A stretch of 64,000 nt of DNA from Adiantum capillus-veneris (Eukaryota; Streptophyta; Polypodiopsida; Polypodiales; Pteridaceae), in NCBI GenBank assembly GCA_014529385.2, contig CM043959.1, forward strand, positions 62,017,753-62,081,752, in the 5' to 3' direction. The stretch's first letter is position 1. Every line of letters starts with the position of its first letter. The notes below the pieces were generated by a model. It did no database searches. It was not told the origin of the DNA and saw only the letters and a program-made list of their open reading frames with translations. Positions 21,507-30,533 of this stretch are shown one piece after another. A program made the translations under genes and the position numbers.

Positions 21507-22649
21507 TGTGAGCGGGATAAAAATACACACATCGCCTCTATAACGACCTGATACACACTCTTGGGAAGATACACACACACACTATGGGGCACCACTCGGC
21601 TTACACAACACACCTGGCCGAGACAGGGAACACACCTTTGGAGTGAGAGGAGAGAGACTATCCACTTGCCCACTCCACACAGAGACACACACACACACAC
21701 ACACACAAAAACTCAGCTCAAAAGAGGAGAATTTCTGATGTTTAGATACAATTGAGCTTGGGCCAACACCAATGGGGCAAATAGCTCACACAATATGGGT
21801 AAAATAAGCCAGATACAATCACATACTAGAGCAGAAACTTCGCTCATGGGAGAAACTTACACAGAAAAACAGCAGGAAAAGAGTGAGGAATTTGGAAAAA
21901 TGGACAGCGCCATCGCGTCCGGAACGGCCCAAAACCCCAATCTACAATGTCAAAGTGCTCAAATCCGACCTCGGATGAGCAGTTTACGGCCAAAACAGGC
22001 TCCAAAATGAGCAAAAACACAGCTGCGGCTGTTCCTCCTCTCTTCTCCACGTTTTTTTCTGGTCTTCTCTCTGTTTTTTCAGTTCCCACACTTAGCTTTA
22101 TTACTTGGGCACCCTTGGCCTTTTAGATGACCTCAAACGGACCCCGAACAGGCCAAAAACTGACCTCGCAGTGCATAGTTGTCACCTTTTTGCATCATTT
22201 GCACACCTGGCACTTAGCTTTTTTTCCAATAATGCATCTCGCCACCACGTGAAGTGGCCCCAAAAAGTGGTCCTAATGATGACCTTTCTGCGTAACTCTC
22301 ACAAGAAAACACCCACGTTGTATCTGTCCTCATCTGCGTGCAAATATTGACCTCGTTCGCCCTCCTGACGCCACTAGATGCCATCTGACGCACCTGCTGA
22401 CCTCATGTCGTCGGCCCGTGGATAGCTTCCTCGAGAAGTTTTACGCGTTACCAACTCCTCCTTATTGTAGAAAAACACAATGGTACTAGTAACGATGAAA
22501 ATCGATGCACTATGTACATGGTGTCCTACCTGTACACATGTGGGCCCCACGTAACCACCTGGCTAAGGAAAATGGGCAATCCTTTATTTGATGCACCATG
22601 CATGGGTATGTACATATGCGCAATCCCTTGCTCCAAAAAACTCCTGACA
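21507..22649 (-). repeat. 3' LTR of the nested element
   Basis: 1143 bp, near-identical to 26036-27178. It contains a CA run at about 21685-21706. On the minus strand its start TGTCAGGAG is preceded by a purine-rich CTAGGGGGTGGG at about 22657-22668, the likely polypurine tract. Confidence 0.9.
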
Positions 22650-22702
22650 TAATTTGCCCACCCCCTAGCCTGCTAGAGCATTCATGCTCAGCAGCAGCAA
22701 CA

Positions 22703-23728
22703 CTAGTAGATGCTCATTCCACCTGGATCCCACACAAAAACAGTTGGCATTCCTTGCATCAAAAGCTTAATCAAACTTTGACGTGGTTCCAAAGGAAAAC
22801 CTGTAGAGATGCCATTTATCAACCTCCCATCAAGAAAATCATCAATTACTTTGGCATAGACTTGCATGTGCAAATATATCTCGTTCTCCATAGCTGAGAG
22901 GTCTCCACTAATCATTTGCGTCATTAATTCCTGCTTCTTTGACAACTCAACCTTGGTTTGCATCAACCCTTCAATCACTTCATAAGGCCCTTCACTTTCA
23001 TCTTCAACTTCATTCGCAAATGTGACTAAACCACACTCCTGGATTTCTTTATCCATCAAAATAAATGCAACATCAGCATCCTCATCAAGTCTGGTAGTGC
23101 TATCACTGTCCTCATCTGTCACCGTGGAAGAGTCTTCATCACTAGACTCATCCTCATCTTCATAAAGCTCCTCTAATCGTTTCCTTGTGTCCATATTATA
23201 AAGCTTCTTGGTACCTGTGTTTCCATAGAGGCTAATCGTACCATGTCGCCAATCTTGAACAGCTCCCACTGCACGTAACCATGGTCTGCCCAGTATAATA
23301 GGATATGCTCCCAACCCTGCTGGCATCACATGAAAATCAACCACTGCCTTTGCATCATATGCCTCCACTTCTAATCTCTTTACAACACCTAAGCATTTTA
23401 CTTTTTGATGGTTTGCCAATCTGATCCGAAAACCTGACACCCCAGCCACTGTGAGACCCATCTTCTCAACGCATGAGTGTGTTATGACGCATATTTGGGC
23501 TCCGCCATCCACATAACCTTGTCCCAAATTTTTCCTTTTATGCCACACATCTACTATTGGACAAATGTCTGGTAGCTCGTCCATTGCCAACACCTTCACT
23601 GAACCTCTCTCTGGCTCTTTCTCCATTGGGTTAACCATCCTCTTCCACTGTCGCTTTAGCTTAGGCACCATCTCTATAAGCTGCCCAAAAGTAACATATG
23701 CCTTCCTGCTCGTCAAATCCTCCTTCAA
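22703..23728 (-). CDS. Protease and acidic linker of the nested element
   Basis: 341 codons. It begins in the conserved segment ahead of protease (AYVTFGQLIEMVPKLKRQW). Aspartic protease follows: YVDGGAQICVI near residue 73, then LANHQKVKCLGVV and PIILGRPWLRAVGA. The linker is strongly acidic (EDEDESSDEDSS, then TDEDSDS). The frame ends before any reverse transcriptase motif, about 55 bp from the 3' LTR. The D-G-G active-site variant is shared with the complete element and occurs in Tat-type proteases. The frame is the same as gag and separated from it by one TAG at 23879-23881, so this probably was part of one gag-pro frame. Confidence 0.8.
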   Translation of the reverse strand: MKEDLTSRKAYVTFGQLIEMVPKLKRQWKRMVNPMEKEPERGSVKVLAMDELPDICPIVDVWHKRKNLGQGYVDGGAQICVITHSCVEKMGLTVAGVSGFRIRLANHQKVKCLGVVKRLEVEAYDAKAVVDFHVMPAGLGAYPIILGRPWLRAVGAVQDWRHGTISLYGNTGTKKLYNMDTRKRLEELYEDEDESSDEDSSTVTDEDSDSTTRLDEDADVAFILMDKEIQECGLVTFANEVEDESEGPYEVIEGLMQTKVELSKKQELMTQMISGDLSAMENEIYLHMQVYAKVIDDFLDGRLINGISTGFPLEPRQSLIKLLMQGMPTVFVWDPGGMSIY

Positions 23729-23878
23729 GTCATAGCTTAATTGCCCATCCCCTAGTGGAAAATCTGAAACATGAAACTTTCGACGAGCTCTCCTTTTCCT
23801 CTTGGCCTTGACATCCTCGCCTTCATGGCTCTTTCCTTTCTTCTTACTAGGACCTGGGGCACTTCTTACTTCCTTTTC

Positions 23879-25003
23879 CTATGTGGTCCTCTTCCCAATA
23901 GGCATCACTAATGTATCCTCTAGCTTTGATGCCTTCTCCAAGGTGACTACACTTAGCACTTTTGTCTTCCCTTTTTCCTCCTGGGTCAGTCCACTGGTTC
24001 CTTCGTCTCCCTTAATTTCGATGCCATAATCATTTGACCTAGTTAGCACCTGTCTTGGCAATGGATACATGTCTCCCCCCATCCTTGGTGGCTTATCACA
24101 TTGCGGGCTGATGTGACCCAACTCTCCACAATTATAACATGTGGGCGTCTGCCTCCAAAACCTACCATTGCTTTGTCCAACACCATTCCTAGGCCTTTCT
24201 TCACCTCCTTGCTGATTTGCAAACCTCCCTCGACCTCGATTATTTCCCACTTGACCTAGCATGTTTAGGCTGAGATTCTTCATCAGATCAACCACTTGCC
24301 TCATGTCTTGCCTTAGGCCATCATCTTGCACTGCTGTAGTGACCACTGCTGGCATAACCTGAGTAGTAACAGGAACCACTGGTTCATGATGAACCCCTAA
24401 CATACGACCTTGTAAAGAGTCCATAGGCTGAAATTCAGACCTCATGGGCAAAGACTCCACCCCTAACTGGCTCATTTTCCTCAGCTTCCACTCTTTGTTC
24501 CTTGCTACCTCTAGTGCATCTTCATATGTCCTAGGCTTCTTTAGCTCCACTCTCCAACGCATATTCTCCCAAAGACCAGCCAAGAACCTGTCCTTCTTCA
24601 TCATGTCAGGCGGGGGTACCTGTGGTGCTAAAGCCTTGCACATTCGCTCCCATGCCAATGAAAACTTACGTATGTACGCATCTACTAGCTCACCTTCCTT
24701 TTGTACCAAACCTTGTACTTCTTGCCACACTTTGTCAGGGTCTTCTATCTTCACAAACTCCACTTCCAATCCATGCCTTAGATTGTCCCAACTCAATTTT
24801 ATAGGTGGATCAGCCATACGCAACTCCTCTTCAAATGCTTTGGACCAAGCTCGTGCATCACTCTTCAAACAAATTTGGAGAAGGCGTAACATTTGCGTAG
24901 GGTCATGAATCTGGTTGCTAATGCAGGCAACCTCCATCTTTTCCAAAAATTCTTCCACATCTTCATCACTTCTTCCATGAAACTCGGGATAAGAGAAAGC
25001 CAT
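23879..25003 (-). CDS. Gag of the nested element
   Basis: Start chosen at 25003 (MAFSYPEFHGRSDEDVEEF), matching the Gag start of the plus-strand element; the frame is open from 25060. It contains a retrotransposon gag domain (ARAWSKAF, KLSWDNLRHGLEVEF), a zinc knuckle CYNCGELGHISPQC near residue 288 and a Gly/Arg-rich region before it (NNRGRGRF). TAG at 23879-23881 ends it, and the same frame continues into the protease part. Gag would form the particle and bind RNA through the knuckle. Confidence 0.85.
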   Translation of the reverse strand: MAFSYPEFHGRSDEDVEEFLEKMEVACISNQIHDPTQMLRLLQICLKSDARAWSKAFEEELRMADPPIKLSWDNLRHGLEVEFVKIEDPDKVWQEVQGLVQKEGELVDAYIRKFSLAWERMCKALAPQVPPPDMMKKDRFLAGLWENMRWRVELKKPRTYEDALEVARNKEWKLRKMSQLGVESLPMRSEFQPMDSLQGRMLGVHHEPVVPVTTQVMPAVVTTAVQDDGLRQDMRQVVDLMKNLSLNMLGQVGNNRGRGRFANQQGGEERPRNGVGQSNGRFWRQTPTCYNCGELGHISPQCDKPPRMGGDMYPLPRQVLTRSNDYGIEIKGDEGTSGLTQEEKGKTKVLSVVTLEKASKLEDTLVMPIGKRTT

Positions 25004-25105
25004 GGCTACCCAAATTATGATGCTTTGAGAACCCCTTCGAACACAAGTGCAAGAACCCAAAACTTTTTACTACCCAATCCCCAGAAACCTCAATGGAGCT
25101 CAGCT

Positions 25106-25324
25106 TTAGATGAGAACAAACACATGCACATCAAATGAGTTTTCATAGTTGATCATCGGAATGACAACAGGCAAAGGACATTCCAGGATCTCTCTCAATC
25201 TTCTTGGCCCAAACATAAAGACTATGCGCTGCTGAAAAAAGATCTTCCTGGACACATGAACATTAATCTGAATTCTTTGAGTTAAATGAAAAGGAGTGAA
25301 CTGAGGGCCATTTTGATCATCCAT
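25106..25324 (-). CDS. Small conserved ORF B of the nested element, 72 aa
   Basis: Start chosen at 25324 (MDDQNGPQFTPFHLTQRIQI), where the sister elements also start, although the frame is open upstream to 25525. It shares RKIFFQQRIVFMFG, RLREILECP, PVVIPMINY and SFDVHVFVL at the stop with frame B of the complete element, with roughly 55-60 per cent identity by eye. It stops 102 bp before the Gag ATG. No frame A was found in this element. It stays open in an element that has lost all of pol. Confidence 0.65.
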   Translation of the reverse strand: MDDQNGPQFTPFHLTQRIQINVHVSRKIFFQQRIVFMFGPRRLREILECPLPVVIPMINYENSFDVHVFVLI

Positions 25325-25329
25325 TAAAG

Positions 25330-26011
25330 CCAACCATGAAGCTCCCAAGAAGGCACACCTGACCTCTGATTTTGCCAAAATTTCAGCAACATAACAGCAT
25401 AAATGGCTCAAAATACCAAAAAACCAGCCATCATAACTTGGAAAAATTTTGACAGAGCTTCCCCAGAAGTAGAGCAATGAGAACCCAAAATATAGACTGT
25501 ATCTGTATGCATAAACTGTCAACAATAGAACCCGAGCATCAAGTAGGACTCACTAGTACATAGCCTATGGCGAGGTCACAAAAAGGGTGCTCCAGCTACC
25601 TATATCGCCGAACGGATCTCCACATTTGAGAATCCCCCAGCTCAATAAAAACCTCACGCTATCGACCCTCACACGAAGGCTAATGCAAATCGCGTGTAGT
25701 CAAGTCTCAGAAATGACTATCTTCTAGACCAAGTCTCAGAAATGGCTGGGACTGCCAAATACAACCAAGTATGGCTCCACAAATGCGTACAATGGCAGTT
25801 TCCACAAGTAACGTACAATCCAGTAGACAATGCGCTCAAACAGGCGCCAAGTGATGCATTCCCACAACAACTGCAAGTGACATCACTGCTAGTATATCAC
25901 TGTACTCCAGCTACCTGTACCTGTGTGAATCACCTCTACCTGTTTCTGTACCTGTAACCTGTAACCTGTAATCTGTAATCCCGAAGCTCGAAGCTCGAAG
26001 CTCGAAGAAGA
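25330..26011 (-). other. Leader of the nested element, non-coding, with 7-bp repeats
   Basis: No conserved frame apart from the upstream extension of ORF B. Next to the primer site lie two short arrays: CCTGTAA-type 7-mers at about 25943-25978 and four AAGCTCG units at about 25984-26006. Two phrases AAGTCTCAGAAATG recur at 25701 and 25731. Confidence 0.55.
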
Positions 26012-26029
26012 TCCTCCGTGGGGGCGCCA
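26012..26029 (-). other. Primer binding site of the nested element
   Basis: TGGCGCCCCCACGGAGGA on the minus strand, six bases from the LTR end. It differs from the site of the complete Tat element at two positions, which suggests use of the same or a closely related tRNA primer. Confidence 0.75.
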
Positions 26030-26035
26030 AAAGAA

Positions 26036-27178
26036 TGTGAGCGGGATGAAAATACACACACCGCCTCTATAACGACCCGACACACACTCTTGGGAAGATA
26101 CACACACACACTATGGGGCACCACTCGGCTTACACAACACACCTGGCCGAGACAGGAAACACACCTCTGGAGTGAGAGGAGAGAGACTATCCACTTGCCC
26201 ACTCCACACAGAGACACACACACACACACACACACAAAAACTCAGCTCTAAAGAGAAGAATTTCTGATGTTTAGATACAATTGAGCTTGGGCCAACACCA
26301 ATGGGGCAAATAGCTCACACAATATGGGTAAAATAAGCCAGATACAATCACAAACTAGAGCAGAAACTTCGCTCATGGGAGAAACTTACACAGAAAAACA
26401 GCAGGAAAAGAGTGAGGAATTTGGCAAAATGGACAGCGCCATCGCGTCCGGAACGGCCCAAAACCCCAATCTACAATGTCAAAGTGCTCAAATCCGACCT
26501 CGGATGAGCAGTTTACGGCCAAAACAGGCTCCAAAATGAGCAAAAACACAGCTGCGGCTGTTCCTCCTCTCTTCTCCACGTTTTTTTCTGGTCTTCTCTC
26601 TGTTTTTTCAGTTCCCACACTTAGCTTTATTACTTGGGCACCCTTGGCCTTTTAGATGACCTCAAACGGACCCCGAACAGGCCAAAAACTGACCTCGCAG
26701 TGCATAGTTGTCACCTTTTTGCATCATTTGCACACCTGGCACTTAGCTTTTTCTCCAATAATGCATCTCGCCACCATGTGAAGTGGCCCCAAAAAGTGGT
26801 CCTAATGATGACCTTTCTGCGTAACTCTCACAAGAAAACACCCACGTTGTATCTGTCCTCATCTGCGTGCAAATATTGACCTCGTTCGCCCTCCTGACGC
26901 CACTAGATGCCATCTGACGCACCTGCTGACCTCATGTCGTCGGCCCGCGGATAGCTTCCTCGAGAATTTTTACGCGCTACCAACTCCTCCTTATTGTAGA
27001 AAAACACAATGGTACTAGTAACGATGAAAATCGATGCACTATGTACATGGTGTCCTACCTGTACACATGTGGGCCCCACGTAACCACCTGGCTAAGGAAA
27101 ATGGGCAATCCTTTATTTGATGCACCATGCATGGGTATGTACATATGCGCAATCCCTTGCTCCAAAAAACTCCTGACA
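26036..27178 (-). repeat. 5' LTR of the nested element
   Basis: 1143 bp, the partner of 21507-22649. It ends at CTGACA (27178) and is followed by ACGT, the second copy of the target site, after which host pol resumes. Confidence 0.9.
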
Positions 27179-28681
27179 ACGTCAGCTGATGAGTGGAGCT
27201 CAAGTGGATGCTCCTCATCCATGGACGAGGAAGAGAGTTCAAGTGAAGAGAGTGTTAGCACTCTCGAAGTCATGGGCGTCACCATAAAGGAAACTACCTC
27301 ATCAGAAGATAGCCCAAGGATCCAAATGGAGAATGTGTGGGATGCCAGCCTAGAGGAGATGTTATCCAAGGATATAAAGGAAGAAGAAAAGGAGGGTTAT
27401 GTAAATGTTCTCAAGAAGCATGCATCATTGTTTATTTCTGATTACACTCACATTACATGTGTCACTGCAGTGAAGCATCATATCCATCTAAAAGAAGGGA
27501 GCAAGCCAGTAGTACAAAAACTAAGAAGATTAGGAGTTGTGCAACAAAATGCACTGTTGTCTGAGGTAAAGAGACTCTTAGAAGCAGGATTCATATACCC
27601 AGTAGAAGATTCAGAATGGGTCTCCCCAGTAGTGGTGAGGCCAAAGAAGAATGGTAAATGGCGAGTGTGCGTGGATTACAAGCCACTAAATGCTGCAACA
27701 AAGAGGGACCACTTCCCTCTCCCATTTCAAGATGATATTCTAAATGAAGTAGCATGCCATGAGAGATACACAGTGTGTGATGGCTACTCTGGCTACTTTC
27801 AAATACGCATTGCAGAGGAGGACCAGAAAAAGACTACTTTCATCACACCATGGGGATGTTTTTCATTTCGAGTCATGCCTTTTGGTCTCACCAACGCTCC
27901 AGCCACCTTTCAAAGATTCATGAACATGGTCTTCCAACCTTACTTTGGTAAGTCCATCAGGGTTTTCATAGATGACTTTTGTATTTACAGCTCCAAAAGT
28001 ATGCATCTCGGCAAGATTGATGAAGGATTTACTCGTTTAGCTAAGCTGGGTGGACAACTAAACAAGGACAAATGTCACATTGGGGAAAGCAAGGTTACAC
28101 TATTAGGGCATGTAGTGTCCATTGATGGAATCGAGGTAGATCCTGAAAAGATAGAAACATTGCTAAATCTACCTTCCCCAACTTCCATCAAACAATTAAT
28201 CTCTTTCTTGCAAAAGCTAAGATATTTGAGTAGATTCATACACTTACTCTCCCAAGTGATATTTCCTCTACAACAGCTGACTCGTCAAGAGACGCTTGTT
28301 TGGAGTGAAGAAAGTGATGGGCATTTTAGAGAGATTAAAAAAATGTTAGGGTCACTCCCTGTAATCCTCCAACCTTGTTGGGAAGAAACATTCTTTGTAA
28401 ACCCTAGTGTGGGAGAAGAGGCCATTGGTGCTACCCTCCTACAAAAAGATCCAAAAACATCCTTTATGAGGCTTGTGTATTTTGCTAGCCGCCTCATGGA
28501 AAACACAGAGAAGGCCTACACCCTGATGGAACAGCTAGTGTTAGCTCTCATGTTTGCGGTAACCAAATTTCGGCCATACTTGCTGCCGAAGAGGTTTGTA
28601 ATTATCACTGTGGAGGATATGTTTCCCTATGCACTACAACATATGGAAATCTCTGACAAAATAGCAAAGTGGGTGGTGTGA
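27179..28681 (+). pseudogene. Pol of the plus-strand Tat element: reverse transcriptase and first RNase H
   Basis: Resumes directly after the nested element in the frame of gag-pro. An acidic Ser/Glu-rich linker precedes reverse transcriptase: WVSPVVVRPKKNGKWRVCVDY, YSGYFQIRIA, MPFGLTNAPATFQRFMNMVF and the catalytic FIDDF at about 27967-27981. The following gypsy RNase H (TFFVNPSVGEEAIGATLL) lacks the first catalytic Asp, as expected for a tether-like remnant in Tat elements. TGA at 28679-28681 interrupts the frame (Trp or Met in relatives), which continues to 29611. Confidence 0.85.
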
Positions 28682-29920
28682 CTTCAAGAGTTTGATTACA
28701 CAATACAGGTTGAAAGAACAACTCGAGCATGCTTAGCCGACATTTTAACAAACAAGTGCTATGAAAAAGTTTTCCATTTGAAGAGAAAGGAACTTCCACC
28801 ACCTCCAGCTCCAGAGGCTTTGGTCAATGCTTATAGCCTCTACTTTGATGGAGCATACAAGAGAACCAAGGATAAGGCAGCTGCAGGCATCGTGGTCTTA
28901 TCTCCATTGGGAGAGAGGATCCATGGTGAAGGGATCACTATAGAAGATGTCCACTCCAACAATGAAGCAGAATATCATACTCTAATTCATGGACTTTGTT
29001 GGTGCCTCGATAATTCAATTAAGAGATTAAACGCTTTTGGTGACTCCATGCTTTTGGTAAGGCAAATGCAAGGTACATGGGCTTGCAAAAATTCCCGTCT
29101 CTCTACTAAAATGAGAGAAGCAAAAGCTCTTATGAGGAGATTTAGGGAGGCACAAGTACATCATGTGCCAAGAGACCAGAACAAGGATGCAGACCTCCTA
29201 GCATCATCAAAGTTAAATGAGTCAATAGTGGGAGCAGTGGCCATCAAACTTCCACTTCAGCAAGGCAAGGAGGACTTGGAAGATATTATGCACATTCTGG
29301 AGCAAGGAGAGGCTCCTAAACACTTGAATGCAGGGGAAAGGCGATGGTTAGGTAGGAAGGCTACCAGGTATCGCATAGTAAATGATGACTTGTATTGTCT
29401 TGGTAAGGATGGTGTGCTTAGGAGAGTGCCTTTGAAGAGTGAAATTGAAGAAATTTTAAAAGCTTGTCACGATGATATGTGCGGAGGACACTTTGCACAC
29501 GACGTCACTAGTAGAAAGGTTCTACAAGCTGGGTTTACTTGGCCAAGTCTTCATCGTGATGTCAAATACCGGTGTCAAACATGTGATGAATGTCAGAAAT
29601 CAGGACCATGACGGCTCATAGCTGAACCTCAGAACCCAATAAAGGTATATGGGCCCTTTGAGAAGTGGGGAATTGATGCCACAGGGCCTCTACCACGCAC
29701 TCACTCAGGTAAAGAGTACATCATCATGGGAGTAGACTACATGACTAGATGGGCTGAGGCTATGGGCTGAGGCTATGCCGACCAATAGAATTACTGCTAA
29801 GGATGTGAGTCAGTTCATCTTTGACCACATCTGTTGCCGGTTTGGCACCCCTCTTGAAATACTATCTGATAGAGGACCAGGGTTTAGAGCAGACTTGGTA
29901 GGAGAACTCATGAAGAAGCT
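28682..29920 (+). pseudogene. Pol of the plus-strand Tat element: second RNase H and truncated integrase
   Basis: Same frame as the preceding segment. The second RNase H begins LYFDGAYKRTKDKAAAGIVV near 28838 and continues NNEAEYHTLIHGL, FGDSMLLVRQM and PRDQNKDADLLA, so its acidic residues are in place. The integrase zinc region (H..H..C..C, CGGHFAHDV to CQTCDECQ) precedes a TGA at 29609-29611. Beyond it FEKWGIDATGPLP and VDYMTRWAEA are readable. A 14-bp tandem duplication near 29758-29775 shifts the frame, and LSDRGPGFRADL follows. The match is lost near 29920, before the catalytic Glu. Confidence 0.8.
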
Positions 29921-30076
29921 ATTGAAGAATTTGAGGCAAGATCACAAATGAACTTTGATATACATTCGCAAGGGGGAGACCAAGGATCAATTAGTTTGGG
30001 GCATAGCCAACCAGACTCACTAAAAAATCTACCTTCTTACCTAGGAGCCCGGGTAGGTCACCTAATAAAAATGTAA
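29912..30076 (+). other. Coding-like open stretch of unknown origin
   Basis: 54 codons without stop in the frame EEAIEEFEARSQMNFDI, ending LGARVGHLIKM before TAA. It overlaps the end of the integrase remnant in another frame. The composition looks protein-coding, but I recognise no family and see no start; it may be the scrap of another element joined at the truncation. Confidence 0.25.
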
Positions 30077-30239
30077 CCTATCACGCGAGTTCAACAGAAG
30101 AGTATTTAAAGTTCTTGAAATTTACAAAAATATATATACAGAAGGGCATTATTTTTTCAAATTTGAAAAAAACTTACAGATTTTCAAAGAAAATGGTACA
30201 TTATATTCTTAACAAAATTCACAGATAAGGGGTTTACAA

Positions 30240-30522
30240 ACATGTTTTGAACGCACATGATATGGTAGTTTTACACATAGTGAGCCTAGGAGAGTATGAA
30301 GCCAAGTCTGAGGTGAGAGCAATCCCATCCCAAAGACTTTCTTTTAACAGAGTGATGAATTCACAAGGGTTGATTGAGTTGATGTCCACCCCTGTGGTAT
30401 GTACAATCACATTAGCCGAACTCCTGAGGTTACGACCAAACATGTGGACCACCGTAGGCAAATGCTTAGAAAAATTTGGAGTGAAAGACCCCACCTCAAA
30501 GCTTCAAGAAGGGATCAGATAA
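30240..30522 (+). pseudogene. Gypsy gag-protease linker scrap
   Basis: The 91-codon frame contains ITLAELLRLRPNMWTTVGKCL, which parallels the segment just ahead of protease in the Tat elements here (ITWPQLLHISPKLRRQW, VTFGQLIEMVPKLKRQW). No protease follows. It is probably a fragment of a more distant gypsy element. Confidence 0.4.
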
Positions 30523-30533
30523 TTGGACATGCC

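Larger units (their letters stand above)
21507..27178 (-). mobile_element. Nested gag-pro-only LTR element with 1143-bp LTRs
   Basis: Two direct repeats of exactly 1143 bp (21507-22649 and 26036-27178) have TG...CA ends and about 15 differences counted by eye, roughly 1.3 per cent. In minus orientation the order is 5' LTR (26036-27178), primer site (26012-26029), small ORF B, gag, protease, purine tract beside 22650, 3' LTR. ACGT flanks both ends (21503-21506 and 27179-27182). The internal region is only about 3.4 kb and ends shortly after protease, without reverse transcriptase, RNase H or integrase. It is therefore non-autonomous but still largely open for Gag and protease. Confidence 0.9.
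18673..29920 (+). mobile_element. Plus-strand Tat-type gypsy element, 3'-truncated, host of a nested insertion
   Basis: Order: LTR end, primer site, extra ORF (18723-19226), small frames B and A (19260-19469, 19479-19691), gag-pro (19712-21484), nested element (21507-27178), then pol from 27179 to about 29920. Integrase breaks off after its second catalytic Asp and no polypurine tract or 3' LTR follows. With the nested element and one ACGT target copy set aside, the protein frame on both sides is the same, showing that gag-pro and pol were one frame before insertion apart from stops. Confidence 0.85.
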
